DNA from: Sulfurimonas sp.
Lineage (GTDB): Bacteria > Campylobacterota > Campylobacteria > Campylobacterales > Sulfurimonadaceae
Length of the DNA: 17,556 nucleotides
NCBI GenBank assembly: GCA_021161305.1
Contig: JAGHAW010000258.1
Coordinates: 1-17,556, forward strand
Reading direction: 5' to 3'
Positions 1 to 7,971 of this stretch are shown in pieces (position 1 is the stretch's first letter; each line of letters starts with the position of its first letter). The position numbers were made by a program, and so were the translations under genes. Under the pieces are notes generated by a model. That model was not told the DNA's origin. It made no database searches and saw only the letters and a list, made by a program, of their open reading frames with translations.

Positions 1-231
1 GAGTTTATAATCTTCTTGCAAACAGATGAAAATAATGCTTTTAAACTTGTTGAAAAGATACGCAAAAAAATTGAACTATATGAATTTGGTGAGAAAAAAT
101 TAAAAATTACAGCATCTTTTGGTATAGCTCAGTGTAAAAATGATATTTCTTTTGAATCGATTATAGCACGAGCTGATAAAGCATTATACAAATCAAAAGA
201 ATCTGGACGAAATCAAACTCAAATACTTTAA
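1..231 (+). CDS. GGDEF-domain protein, C-terminal fragment (cut by left edge)
   Basis: This is the last 76 residues of a probable diguanylate cyclase, an enzyme family that makes cyclic di-GMP from two GTP. The frame is open from base 1, and its first two codons give Glu-Phe followed by IIFL, which matches the end of a GG(D/E)EF active-site motif split by the window edge. Later blocks fit the domain: ITASFGIAQ, the usual strand after the active-site helix, and ADKALYKSKESGRNQ, the conserved C-terminal helix. The protein ends right after the domain, so any sensor part lies upstream and cannot be seen. The TTG at 16 is an internal codon, not a start. Domain identity is seen in the sequence; catalytic activity is inferred because the first two residues of the signature are outside the window. 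Confidence 0.85.
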   Translation, partial: EFIIFLQTDENNAFKLVEKIRKKIELYEFGEKKLKITASFGIAQCKNDISFESIIARADKALYKSKESGRNQTQIL

Positions 232-253
232 AATATTTTAGGTAAATTTTAGA

Positions 254-259
254 TATAAT
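254..259 (+). promoter_or_regulatory. -10 box of the alaS operon promoter
   Basis: A perfect TATAAT lies 28 bases before the alaS ATG, in the only gap between the GGDEF gene and the long operon. No convincing -35 hexamer is visible, which is normal for the housekeeping sigma factor of Campylobacterota. The inferred transcript start is about 7 bases downstream, giving a 5' leader of roughly 20 bases. Confidence 0.6.
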
Positions 260-287
260 CGCGAAATTTTATAAAAGAGAATATACG

Positions 288-2837
288 ATGGATATTAGAG
301 AAGAGTTTTTAAAATATTTTGAGTCAAAACAGCATAAGAGAGTGGCGTCAGCTCCTTTAGTTCCTGAGGATGCAACACTCCTTTTTAATAATGCGGGGAT
401 GGTTCCTTTTAAGTCGATATTTACAGGTGAAATTCCTAGACCTGCCAACCATCGTGCAACTTCATGTCAAACATGTTTAAGAGCTGGTGGAAAACATAAT
501 GATTTGGAAAATGTTGGACACACGGCAAGACATCATACATTTTTTGAGATGCTTGGTAACTTTAGTTTTGGAGATTACTTCAAAGAAGAGGCCATTGCTT
601 ATGCTTGGGAATTTCTAACTGAGGTTATAGAACTTCCGGTTGATAAGCTTTGGGTAACGATTCACGATAGTGATGATGAAGCTGAGATTCTGTGGCAAAA
701 GTATATTTCTAAGGATAGAATCTTAAGACTTGGTGATGCTGATAACTTTTGGCAGATGGGTGACACTGGACCGTGTGGACCATGTTCTGAGGTTTTTTAT
801 GACCAAGGTGCAGAACATTTTAGTGGTGAAGAGGACTATCTTGGTGGAGAGGGCGATAGATTTTTAGAGATTTGGAATCTTGTTTTTATGCAGTATGAGA
901 GAAGTGCTAGTGGAAAGATGACAGAATTGCCAAAACCATCTATTGATACCGGTATGGGACTTGAGAGAGTTGTGGCTATAAAAGAGGGAGTGTTAAGCAA
1001 CTACGGTTCATCACTTTTTATGCCGATTATCATCGATGTTGAAAAGCTTATAGGTAAAAAGTACAAGTATGAGAGTGGTGCTTCATATCGTGTTATTGCT
1101 GATCATATTCGTACTGCTGTTTTTCTTCTGGCACAAGGTATAAACTTTTCAAATGAGGGTCGTGGGTATGTTCTTCGACGCATACTTCGCCGTGCTGTTC
1201 GTCATGGTTATCTTCTTGGTCTTAGAGAGCCGTTTATGTTCAAACTTGTAGATAGAGTTGTGGAGATTATGGGTGGCGAATATGATTACTTAAATGTAAA
1301 ATCCCAAATCGTAAAAGAACAGATAGAGCTAGAAGAAGCAAGATTCTTTAAAACTATTGAGAGTGGAATCGCTCTTTTTGAAGATGAGTTGAAAAATACT
1401 AAAGAGGTTTTTAGTGGTGAAGTTGCTTTTAAACTTTACGATACTTTTGGTTTTCCACTTGACTTGACTGAGGATATGTTAAAAGGTGAAAATCTAAAAC
1501 TGGATTCTGTTAAATTTGAAGAGTTGATGCTAGAGCAGAGAACTCGTGCAAAAGCTGCTTGGAAAGGTAGTGGGGATGAAGCAGTTCACGGTGATTTTAA
1601 AGAGCTTTTAGAGAAGTTTGGTGAGAATACTTTTGTAGGTTATGACTTTACTGCACACTCTGGAGAAGTTTTAGCACTTTTAGATGAAAATTATAAATAT
1701 GTGGATAGCTTGGCATGTGGAAGTAAAGGCTGGGTACTTCTTGACATCACTCCTTTTTATGCTGAGTCTGGTGGACAGTGTGGAGATATTGGAGAGTTAG
1801 AGGGCTTTGCTAAAGTTCTTGATACTAAAAAATTCTTTGGACTAAATCTTTCGCAAATCGAAGTTACAAAAGAGTTAGCATGTGGAAATATTGTTGATGG
1901 ACATGTTGATATTTCAAGAAATGAGATAGTTAAACATCACTCTGCTACCCATCTTTTACATGCGATTTTATTTGATATTTTAGGCGATCATATATCTCAG
2001 GCAGGTTCACTTGTTGATGCTCATAGACTTAGATTTGACTTTTCACATCCCAAGGCGGTTACACATGCCGAGTTAGCTGAGATAGAGACCAGAGTAAACA
2101 ATGAAATCCTAAAAGCAATTCCTGCAAAAACAGAAGTTATGGGTATAGAAGACGCTAAAAAAAGTGGTGCAAAAGCTCAGTTTGGTGAGAAGTACGGCGA
2201 TGAGGTTCGAGTTGTAAGTTTTGATGATGCTTCAGTAGAGTTTTGTGGTGGTATTCATGTCCAAAATACGGCAAATATCGGTTCATTTATTATTACAAAA
2301 GAGAGTGGAGTTTCAGCCGGTGTTCGTCGTATAGAAGCCGTTTGTGGGCAAGCTGCATATAAGCATTTTTGTAATGAGAGAATTCTTATAAAAAAAGTTG
2401 AACATGAAGTTAAAAACTTAGATGTTATGGCTGGAATCTCAAGAATGAAAGCAAATATTTCAGAGTTAAAAGAGGAGTTAAAAGAGGCTCAAAACTCTGC
2501 AAAAGTAGAGCTAACTTCAAATGAGATAAACGGTGTTGGGGTTGTGGTTGAAGAGTATCCGACAGGGGATATCAAAGAGAAAATCGATGAACTTAAAAAC
2601 CAAAATGAAAAACTTTGTGCGATGCTTTTTCAGGTTAAAGGCGATAAGATTCTGATAGCTTGTGGTGTAAAAGATGCAAATGCTAAAGCTGGTGACTGGA
2701 TTAAAAAAATTGCTCCTATCTTAGGTGGTGGCGGTGGTGGTCGTCCAGACTTTGCACAAGCCGGTGGAAAAGATGTTTCAAAATTGCCCCAAGCAAAAGA
2801 AGAAGCACTTAAATATATAACTGAGATTCTATCTTAG
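288..2837 (+). CDS. alaS: Alanine--tRNA ligase
   Basis: This cytoplasmic class II aminoacyl-tRNA synthetase charges tRNA-Ala with alanine and edits mischarged Ser and Gly. At 849 residues it is near the usual bacterial length (E. coli about 876). The N-terminal catalytic part has the hallmark stretch containing AGGKHNDLENVG and RHHTFFEMLGNFSFGDYF. The editing domain keeps all four zinc-type ligands: H551 and H555 in HSATHLLHA, and C653 and H657 in CGGIHVQNT. The C-terminal C-Ala domain carries the glycine-rich GGGGGGRPDFAQAGG at about 813-827, after a predicted coiled coil (about 710-740). The ATG follows an AAGAGAA purine tract. It is the first gene of a string of five closely spaced genes; maf starts 13 bases after its stop. 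Identity is very secure. Confidence 0.98.
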   Translation: MDIREEFLKYFESKQHKRVASAPLVPEDATLLFNNAGMVPFKSIFTGEIPRPANHRATSCQTCLRAGGKHNDLENVGHTARHHTFFEMLGNFSFGDYFKEEAIAYAWEFLTEVIELPVDKLWVTIHDSDDEAEILWQKYISKDRILRLGDADNFWQMGDTGPCGPCSEVFYDQGAEHFSGEEDYLGGEGDRFLEIWNLVFMQYERSASGKMTELPKPSIDTGMGLERVVAIKEGVLSNYGSSLFMPIIIDVEKLIGKKYKYESGASYRVIADHIRTAVFLLAQGINFSNEGRGYVLRRILRRAVRHGYLLGLREPFMFKLVDRVVEIMGGEYDYLNVKSQIVKEQIELEEARFFKTIESGIALFEDELKNTKEVFSGEVAFKLYDTFGFPLDLTEDMLKGENLKLDSVKFEELMLEQRTRAKAAWKGSGDEAVHGDFKELLEKFGENTFVGYDFTAHSGEVLALLDENYKYVDSLACGSKGWVLLDITPFYAESGGQCGDIGELEGFAKVLDTKKFFGLNLSQIEVTKELACGNIVDGHVDISRNEIVKHHSATHLLHAILFDILGDHISQAGSLVDAHRLRFDFSHPKAVTHAELAEIETRVNNEILKAIPAKTEVMGIEDAKKSGAKAQFGEKYGDEVRVVSFDDASVEFCGGIHVQNTANIGSFIITKESGVSAGVRRIEAVCGQAAYKHFCNERILIKKVEHEVKNLDVMAGISRMKANISELKEELKEAQNSAKVELTSNEINGVGVVVEEYPTGDIKEKIDELKNQNEKLCAMLFQVKGDKILIACGVKDANAKAGDWIKKIAPILGGGGGGRPDFAQAGGKDVSKLPQAKEEALKYITEILS

Positions 2838-2850
2838 AGTTGTATTTGAG

Positions 2851-3396
2851 ATGATAAGATTAGCCTCATCTTCACAAACCCGTGCAATGCTCCTTCGTGA
2901 GGCTGGTATAGAGTTTGTTCAAGAGGTTAAGGGTTTTGATGAAGAGAGTATAGTTGCATCAACTCCTAAAAATTTTGTTTATCAGGCAACACTTGGAAAA
3001 TATGCAACGAATTTAAAAGCTTTTGGCTTTGATGATTACCCACTTTTAGTAGCTGATACAGTTGTTACTTCTCAAAATAAAATCCTCCGTAAAGCAAACT
3101 CCATAGATGAAGCACGAAATATTTTAATGACTCAAAGCCGAAGTGTTACTTCTATCATAACCTGTATGATTTACCAATCTTCACATGTCACGCTTATGGA
3201 CATCTCTCAAACTGATTATCTCTTTAGTGATTTTGATTTGGAATCTTTGGAGTTATATCTTCAAGGTGGTGAGTGGCGAGGAAAAGCAGGTGCATGTATG
3301 GTTGAAGGTTTTTGTAAACCATATATCAAAGAAGTTCGAGGGTATGAGAGTACAGCGATGGGACTTAATGTAGAAGTTTTAAAGGCATTTATGTGA
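2851..3396 (+). CDS. maf: Maf-family nucleoside triphosphate pyrophosphatase
   Basis: Maf proteins are cytoplasmic house-cleaning enzymes that hydrolyse non-canonical or excess nucleoside triphosphates to the monophosphate and pyrophosphate; some members affect septum formation. The 181 residues fit the family's usual 180-200. Visible motifs are the N-terminal LASSSQTRAMLLREAGI, the catalytic-loop Asp in LLVADTVV (D69), and the C-terminal GEWRGKAGA (about 140-148) followed by VEGF and a GYESTAMGLNVE segment. The first motif reads S-Q-T-R instead of the common S-P-R-R, and the LGKP-like motif after the Asp is LRKAN, so this is a somewhat divergent member. It begins 13 bases after alaS, and its TGA overlaps the GTG start of the next gene by 4 bases, which suggests translational coupling. 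Which Maf subfamily and substrate it represents is not determined. Confidence 0.92.
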   Translation: MIRLASSSQTRAMLLREAGIEFVQEVKGFDEESIVASTPKNFVYQATLGKYATNLKAFGFDDYPLLVADTVVTSQNKILRKANSIDEARNILMTQSRSVTSIITCMIYQSSHVTLMDISQTDYLFSDFDLESLELYLQGGEWRGKAGACMVEGFCKPYIKEVRGYESTAMGLNVEVLKAFM

Positions 3397-4490
3397 GATA
3401 CTATGAAAATGAGCTAAAGGCACTTAAAAAATCCGGCAGACTTAGAAGTAGAGAAGTGGCTAGTGATTCTCTTTTAGATTTTGCTTCAAATGACTACCTT
3501 GGTCTTTCTCACAACCAAGAACTACACAAAACTACATGCCAAGAGTTAGATAAACTGCACCATCATAGTTCAAAAGCATCAATGCTTGTAAATGGTTATC
3601 ATCAGATTCATAAAGATTTTGAAGAGGCACTTTGTAAGGCGAATGGGTTTGAAGATGGAGTGATTCTAGGTAGTGGTTTTAGTGCAAATATTGCTTTGGT
3701 AGAATCACTTGCAAGAAAGGGCGATATACTTTTTATGGATGAGAAGTACCATGCTTCTGGTGTCTTAGCTACAAAGTTAGAGCATGTGGAAGTAAGATTT
3801 TTCAAACATAATGATATGAGTGAATTAAAAGAGTTATTTACTCAATTTCCACATGCCAAGAGAACGATAGTGGCTGTTGAGGGAATTTACTCTATGGATG
3901 GCGACTTGGTTGATAGAGAAGTTTTTGAGATTTGCCAAAAAGAGGATGCTTTGCTTATAGTTGATGAGGCTCACAGTAGTGGTATTGTTGGCGATAAACT
4001 TATGGGTGTTTTTGATTTGTATAACATAGAAATAAAACCAAATCATATAAAGATGGGAACTCTTGGAAAAGCTTATGGTGGTTTTGGGGCTTATATATTA
4101 GCCTCTTCACACATAATAGAGTATCTTATAAATCGTGCAAAACCTATTATCTACGCTACTTCATTATCTCTTTATGATACACTTTTGGGACATAACTCTC
4201 TTAGATTTATTTTAGCAAATAGTGAGATTTTAAAAAGTGAAATAAAACTAAGACAAAAAATTGTAAAAGATGTGTTAAACATTAGAGTAGATGGTCTGAT
4301 TGTACCTATTGTTATAGATGATAACAGAAAAGTTATAGAGATAAAAGAACAACTTCAGAGCGAGGGTTTTGCCATAGGTGGTATAAGACAACCAACTGTA
4401 GAGCGTGCCATACTTAGAGTTATAGCAAGACTTGGACAAAGCTCTGATGAGTTAGGCGAGTTGTGTCAAAAAATAGACAACTTTAGATAA
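3393..4490 (+). CDS. bioF: 8-amino-7-oxononanoate synthase-like PLP enzyme
   Basis: This is a fold-type I, PLP-dependent alpha-oxoamine synthase. BioF condenses pimeloyl-thioester with L-alanine in biotin synthesis. The protein is 365 residues. The PLP-binding lysine is K226 in GTLGKAYGGFGAY. The cofactor aspartate and the following histidine are D191 and H194 in IVDEAHSSG. LDFASNDYLGLS near the N-terminus and a Gly-Ser-Gly-Phe-Ser-Ala-Asn block are typical of BioF. The substrate-binding segment reads SSKASMLVNGYHQIHKDFE, where textbook BioF has a GSGGSRLVSG-like sequence. The start is GTG at 3393, inside the maf stop (GTGA overlap); no better start lies downstream before the conserved region. 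No other biotin gene is in the window. A related alpha-oxoamine synthase such as 2-amino-3-ketobutyrate ligase is possible but fits less well. Confidence 0.8.
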   Translation: MRYYENELKALKKSGRLRSREVASDSLLDFASNDYLGLSHNQELHKTTCQELDKLHHHSSKASMLVNGYHQIHKDFEEALCKANGFEDGVILGSGFSANIALVESLARKGDILFMDEKYHASGVLATKLEHVEVRFFKHNDMSELKELFTQFPHAKRTIVAVEGIYSMDGDLVDREVFEICQKEDALLIVDEAHSSGIVGDKLMGVFDLYNIEIKPNHIKMGTLGKAYGGFGAYILASSHIIEYLINRAKPIIYATSLSLYDTLLGHNSLRFILANSEILKSEIKLRQKIVKDVLNIRVDGLIVPIVIDDNRKVIEIKEQLQSEGFAIGGIRQPTVERAILRVIARLGQSSDELGELCQKIDNFR

Positions 4491-4499
4491 AATACTTTT

Positions 4500-5189
4500 A
4501 TGAAAATCCAGAAGTTAAAAATCACTCTCAAAGATAAAACTCTTGTTGATATAAATTTTAGTGTTGATAAATCTTTGGCACTTGTTGGAGAGAGTGGTAG
4601 CGGTAAAAGTCTGACTTTAAAAGCACTTTTGGGGATGTTACCAAATTCTATGTTATGTGAGTTAGAGTGTGATAGTAGGTTTGTTTTAAAGGCAGGGGAG
4701 ACTATCTCTTTTGTGCCACAAAATCCATTTACAGCACTATCTCCTCTTACTAAAATTAACAAACAGTTTTTTATTCCACGAGCCAAGCAGCTTGAACTTT
4801 TTTCATTTGTTGGCTTAGATAAGGAGCTTTTAGATAGATTTGCTCCAGAGCTTTCAGGTGGACAGCTCCAAAGAGTAGTTCTTGCCATGGCACTCGAATC
4901 AAATCCAAAGCTGATTTTATTAGATGAACCTACAACAGCGTTAGATCCAGATACAAGGGTATTGATTTTGGATTTGTTAAAAAAACTTCAAAATGAACTT
5001 GGATTTAAAATACTTTTTGTAACTCACGATATGAACTCAGCAAAGAGTTTGTGTGAAGATATTTGTGTTATAAAAGATGGTAGAGTTGTAGAAGATGGTA
5101 AAATGGCAGAGGTATTAACTAATCCACATACCAAATATACAAAAACATTGATTGCAGCAAATTTTGCAAATAGGAAATTTAGAAGATGA
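4500..5189 (+). CDS. Orphan ABC transporter ATPase, OppD/DppD type
   Basis: This is a complete ABC nucleotide-binding subunit of 229 residues. It has Walker A GESGSGKS (30-37), a Q-loop with VPQNPFTALSP, signature LSGGQLQR (118-125), Walker B LILLDEP (138-144) and H-loop histidine H176 in VTHD. The Q-loop wording and the C-terminal NPHTKYTKTLIAA resemble the peptide/nickel (Opp/Dpp/Nik) ATPase family, whose C-terminus normally continues into an extra domain of about 80 residues that is missing here. No permease or binding protein is next to it, so its transporter partners are either elsewhere or absent. It starts 9 bases after bioF without a clear Shine-Dalgarno, and its TGA overlaps the PBP start (ATGA). 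The biochemical class is certain; the substrate is unknown. Confidence 0.88.
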   Translation: MKIQKLKITLKDKTLVDINFSVDKSLALVGESGSGKSLTLKALLGMLPNSMLCELECDSRFVLKAGETISFVPQNPFTALSPLTKINKQFFIPRAKQLELFSFVGLDKELLDRFAPELSGGQLQRVVLAMALESNPKLILLDEPTTALDPDTRVLILDLLKKLQNELGFKILFVTHDMNSAKSLCEDICVIKDGRVVEDGKMAEVLTNPHTKYTKTLIAANFANRKFRR

Positions 5190-7183
5190 ATATAGTAAAA
5201 AGAGTTTTTTTAATAATTTTTGTAGTTGGTTTTTTATCTCCTTTTGTACTTTTGGGCTACTATCTGATATTTTTTAAGTATGATATAACTCCACTTGTTG
5301 AGTATAACCCTTCAACTACCACAAGAATATATGATAAAAATGGTGAAAAAATAGCAAACTTATTTGATAAAAAACATAGATATTATGCCTCGTTTGAAGA
5401 GATTCCTCCAAGAGCGATAGAGGCTCTAGTAGCCATCGAAGATACAACATTTTTTGAACATCCCGGTATAAATATAGATGCGATTTTTCGTGCAGCTATA
5501 AAAGTTATAAGAGCTGGTCGTGCAGTTGAGGGTGCTAGTACAATCACTCAACAGCTTGTAAAAAATGTGCTTTTAACCAGAGAGAAGAAACTCTCGAGAA
5601 AGATAAAAGAGGCGATATTTGCTATAAAACTGGAACTCGCTCTAACAAAAGAGCAGATTCTAGAGAGATACCTTAATGAGATATACTTTGGACATGGTTA
5701 CTACGGTATAAAAACAGCAGCTGATGGGTATTTTCATAAAAGACTTGAAGAATTAACTCTTAAAGAGATAGCTGTTTTAGTGGGTCTTCCAAAAGCACCA
5801 AGTACTTATGCACCAACAAAAAATTATGAAATGTCTATGGGTAGAGCGAATCGCGTAATAAGTAGAATGTTTACTTTAGGCTGGATTGATGATGAAGCTT
5901 ATCAAACTGCTTTGGCTGAATTTCCTGAAGTTTTTGATGATACTTTAACGCAAAACAGAGCACCTTTTATCGTTGATGAAGTAACTAGACGAGTGGTCAG
6001 AAAAGGTATAAGTGATATAAAAACCGGTGGTTATGAGATATATACTACGATTGATTTACGACTTCAAGATGCTGCAAATAGGTCACTAAAGTCTGCTTAT
6101 AAGATGGCACTAGAGAGAATTGAAGGTTATAAAGTAAAAGAGCAGAAAAAACTCCAAGAAGATCCAGAATTTGAACTGAGTGATGTAAATACAACACTTC
6201 TTAATGGTGCTTTGGTAAGTATCGACCCAAAAACTGGAGATATTTTGGCACTTGTGGGCAGTGTTGATTATAAATTAAGTTCATACAACCGTGCTACACA
6301 AGGAAGAAGACAGCCCGGTTCTGCTTTTAAACCATTTATATATCAAGTGGCAGTTGATTTGGGTTACTCTGGTGCTACGGATTTGGTAGATATTGCCAGA
6401 ACATATAAGTATGAAAAAGATGGTGAAGAGCTAAAATGGCAACCTAAAAATTATGAAAAAAACTATAAGGGTCTTATCTCTCTTAGGGAGGCACTTATTC
6501 ATTCAAGAAACTTGGCTACTATCAATCTTGTAAATGAGATAGGCTTAGGTCAATTGCTTCGTGAATTTAAGAAGTTTGGTATAGAGAATCTTCCTCATGA
6601 TTTGTCCATATCTCTTGGAACTATCACCCTCTCTCCCTTGGAATTAGCTAAATACTATACCTCTTTTGCCAATGGCGGGATTCAAGTAGAGCCGTATCTT
6701 ATAAGTTCTATTGATAAAAATGCAAATACTATTTATATAAAAAGTGATGTAAGTCGTTTTATCACAGAGCCGACACAGGCTTATATTATGACAACAATAC
6801 TTCGAGATGTTGTAAATCGAGGAACAGGTAGAAGAGCAAGGGCTAGAGGAATAGAGTTAGCAGGGAAAACAGGTACGACAAATAACAATATAGATGGTTG
6901 GTTCGCTGGTTATTCACCTACAATTGAAACGGTTGTCTGGTTTGGAAATGATGACAATACGCCGATGTACAAAAGAGAGACAGGTGGTAGAATTGCAGGT
7001 CCTGCATTTTCAATGTTTTATAAAAATGTTCTTAGACTCTACCCTCAGATTCAGAGAAAATTTAAAGCCCCAGAGGGGATTATAGAGGTAGATATAAATG
7101 GAAAAAAAGAGTATTTTAGTGAAATCTCAAAACCACCTCGTGCTGAGAGTGAAGTGAATCCCGAAGAAGAATTACTTTTTTAG
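5186..7183 (+). CDS. Class A penicillin-binding protein (PBP1A type)
   Basis: This bifunctional peptidoglycan synthase, 665 residues, is anchored in the inner membrane with its catalytic domains in the periplasm. One membrane segment lies at about residues 5-30. The GT51 glycosyltransferase domain follows, with the catalytic Glu E85 in VAIEDTTFFEHPGI, then GASTITQQLVKN and YLNEIYFGHGYYGI. The transpeptidase domain has all three penicillin-binding motifs: S379-x-x-K382 in GSAFKPF, S440-R-N in HSRN, and K561-T-G in AGKTGTTNNNIDGWFAGYSP. The protein ends soon after the transpeptidase domain, with an acidic tail and no extra binding domain. It starts by ATGA overlap with the ABC ATPase and is the last gene of the alaS operon. 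Its stop overlaps the stop of the convergent gene by 4 bases. The symbol mrcA or pbp1A would fit; family assignment is secure. Confidence 0.95.
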   Translation: MNIVKRVFLIIFVVGFLSPFVLLGYYLIFFKYDITPLVEYNPSTTTRIYDKNGEKIANLFDKKHRYYASFEEIPPRAIEALVAIEDTTFFEHPGINIDAIFRAAIKVIRAGRAVEGASTITQQLVKNVLLTREKKLSRKIKEAIFAIKLELALTKEQILERYLNEIYFGHGYYGIKTAADGYFHKRLEELTLKEIAVLVGLPKAPSTYAPTKNYEMSMGRANRVISRMFTLGWIDDEAYQTALAEFPEVFDDTLTQNRAPFIVDEVTRRVVRKGISDIKTGGYEIYTTIDLRLQDAANRSLKSAYKMALERIEGYKVKEQKKLQEDPEFELSDVNTTLLNGALVSIDPKTGDILALVGSVDYKLSSYNRATQGRRQPGSAFKPFIYQVAVDLGYSGATDLVDIARTYKYEKDGEELKWQPKNYEKNYKGLISLREALIHSRNLATINLVNEIGLGQLLREFKKFGIENLPHDLSISLGTITLSPLELAKYYTSFANGGIQVEPYLISSIDKNANTIYIKSDVSRFITEPTQAYIMTTILRDVVNRGTGRRARARGIELAGKTGTTNNNIDGWFAGYSPTIETVVWFGNDDNTPMYKRETGGRIAGPAFSMFYKNVLRLYPQIQRKFKAPEGIIEVDINGKKEYFSEISKPPRAESEVNPEEELLF

Positions 7184-7193
7184 CTATCTTCTT
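7164..7193. terminator. Weak possible bidirectional terminator hairpin between convergent genes
   Basis: AAGAAGA (7164-7170) and TCTTCTT (7187-7193) can form a 7-bp stem around a 16-base loop spanning both stop codons. The stem is AT-rich and the T-tract after it is interrupted by GG, so it is a poor intrinsic terminator. It is listed because no other terminator candidate exists between the two convergent genes. Confidence 0.2.
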
Positions 7194-7953
7194 TTGGTTT
7201 AAGAGCTTTGATATTTATCTTTCTTCCGACTTTTTTCGGAGCATCCCATTTACCTCTTGGAGTTCCATCGTGACGGTGGTTTCTCTCTCCACTTTTCCCA
7301 GAAAAGATTGCTTTTCCATTTTCATCTTTTCCTAAAAATTTGTTTGGTGTCTTGTCCTTTTTTGCCCATTTATCGCCAGAATTTGATTTCTTAGCATCTC
7401 TGTCATAAGGCTTTTTATCAGAGTTGTATGGTGTTTTAGGTTTTGGTTCTCCGGTCTTCTCCTCATATCTTTTTTTCGCAACTTCTCTTATCTGATCTTT
7501 TGATAATTTTTTAGCTCCTCCTTTTGGAGCCTCTGGAGCTTCTTTTACTTCGTACTCAAATCCAGATACTTTTTCCTGTTTTATGGCACGACCAAGAAGC
7601 ATCTCTATGGGGTAGAGTTTTTTCTGCTCACTCTCATCAACCAAGATAGTAGCACTTTGTGTAGCTTTTGATACTCTTGCTAAGTAAACTATCGCTTTAT
7701 CTGGAACATCATAACTAATTAATATTTCACAACTAAGTTCTTTTGAACTTATAAAATCTCTGTCGTCCATAACTACTATATCTTTGTTTTCTAAAATCTC
7801 TTTAATACCCATTGGGTCTTGTGAGCAAACAACTACTATATCAGAAGATGAATTTTTAGCTATGATTTGGTTAAGAAGCTCGGGTTTCTTGGCTTGTGGA
7901 CACGGATGAACACGGTGATTGTTTGGTTTTATAGTTATGGTATTTGATGGCAT
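7180..7953 (-). CDS. RecA2-only, motif-poor relative of DEAD-box helicases with basic tail
   Basis: This 257-residue protein would usually be called hypothetical. Residues 12-44 align without gaps to residues 222-254 of the neighbouring RhlE-type helicase, at a constant offset of 210: V15/V225, P17/P227, A21/A231, K23/K233, E25/E235, L26/L236, and the IVVV strand (39-42) against VLVF of motif IV. Residues 76-110 align with the helicase motif VI region: YDVP against YELP, VYLAR against DYVHR, and ATILVDESE against AISLVCIDEDE. In between, about 30 residues covering motif V are missing, and the GRTGR arginines of motif VI are replaced by VSKATQS. Residues 140-257 form a Lys/Arg/Pro/Gly-rich low-complexity tail. 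There is no RecA1 domain or Walker motif, so ATPase activity is not expected; an RNA-binding or helicase-partner role is inferred. AGGAT precedes the ATG. Confidence 0.85.
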   Translation of the reverse strand: MPSNTITIKPNNHRVHPCPQAKKPELLNQIIAKNSSSDIVVVCSQDPMGIKEILENKDIVVMDDRDFISSKELSCEILISYDVPDKAIVYLARVSKATQSATILVDESEQKKLYPIEMLLGRAIKQEKVSGFEYEVKEAPEAPKGGAKKLSKDQIREVAKKRYEEKTGEPKPKTPYNSDKKPYDRDAKKSNSGDKWAKKDKTPNKFLGKDENGKAIFSGKSGERNHRHDGTPRGKWDAPKKVGRKINIKALKPKEDS

Positions 7954-7971
7954 AAAATATCCTAATTAAAT

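Noticed and set aside
4466..4888. Minus-strand open frame of 140 codons across the bioF and ABC ATPase genes
   Set aside because: It is antisense to a gene with intact ABC motifs, shows no recognisable domain and is explained as a shadow of the coding strand.
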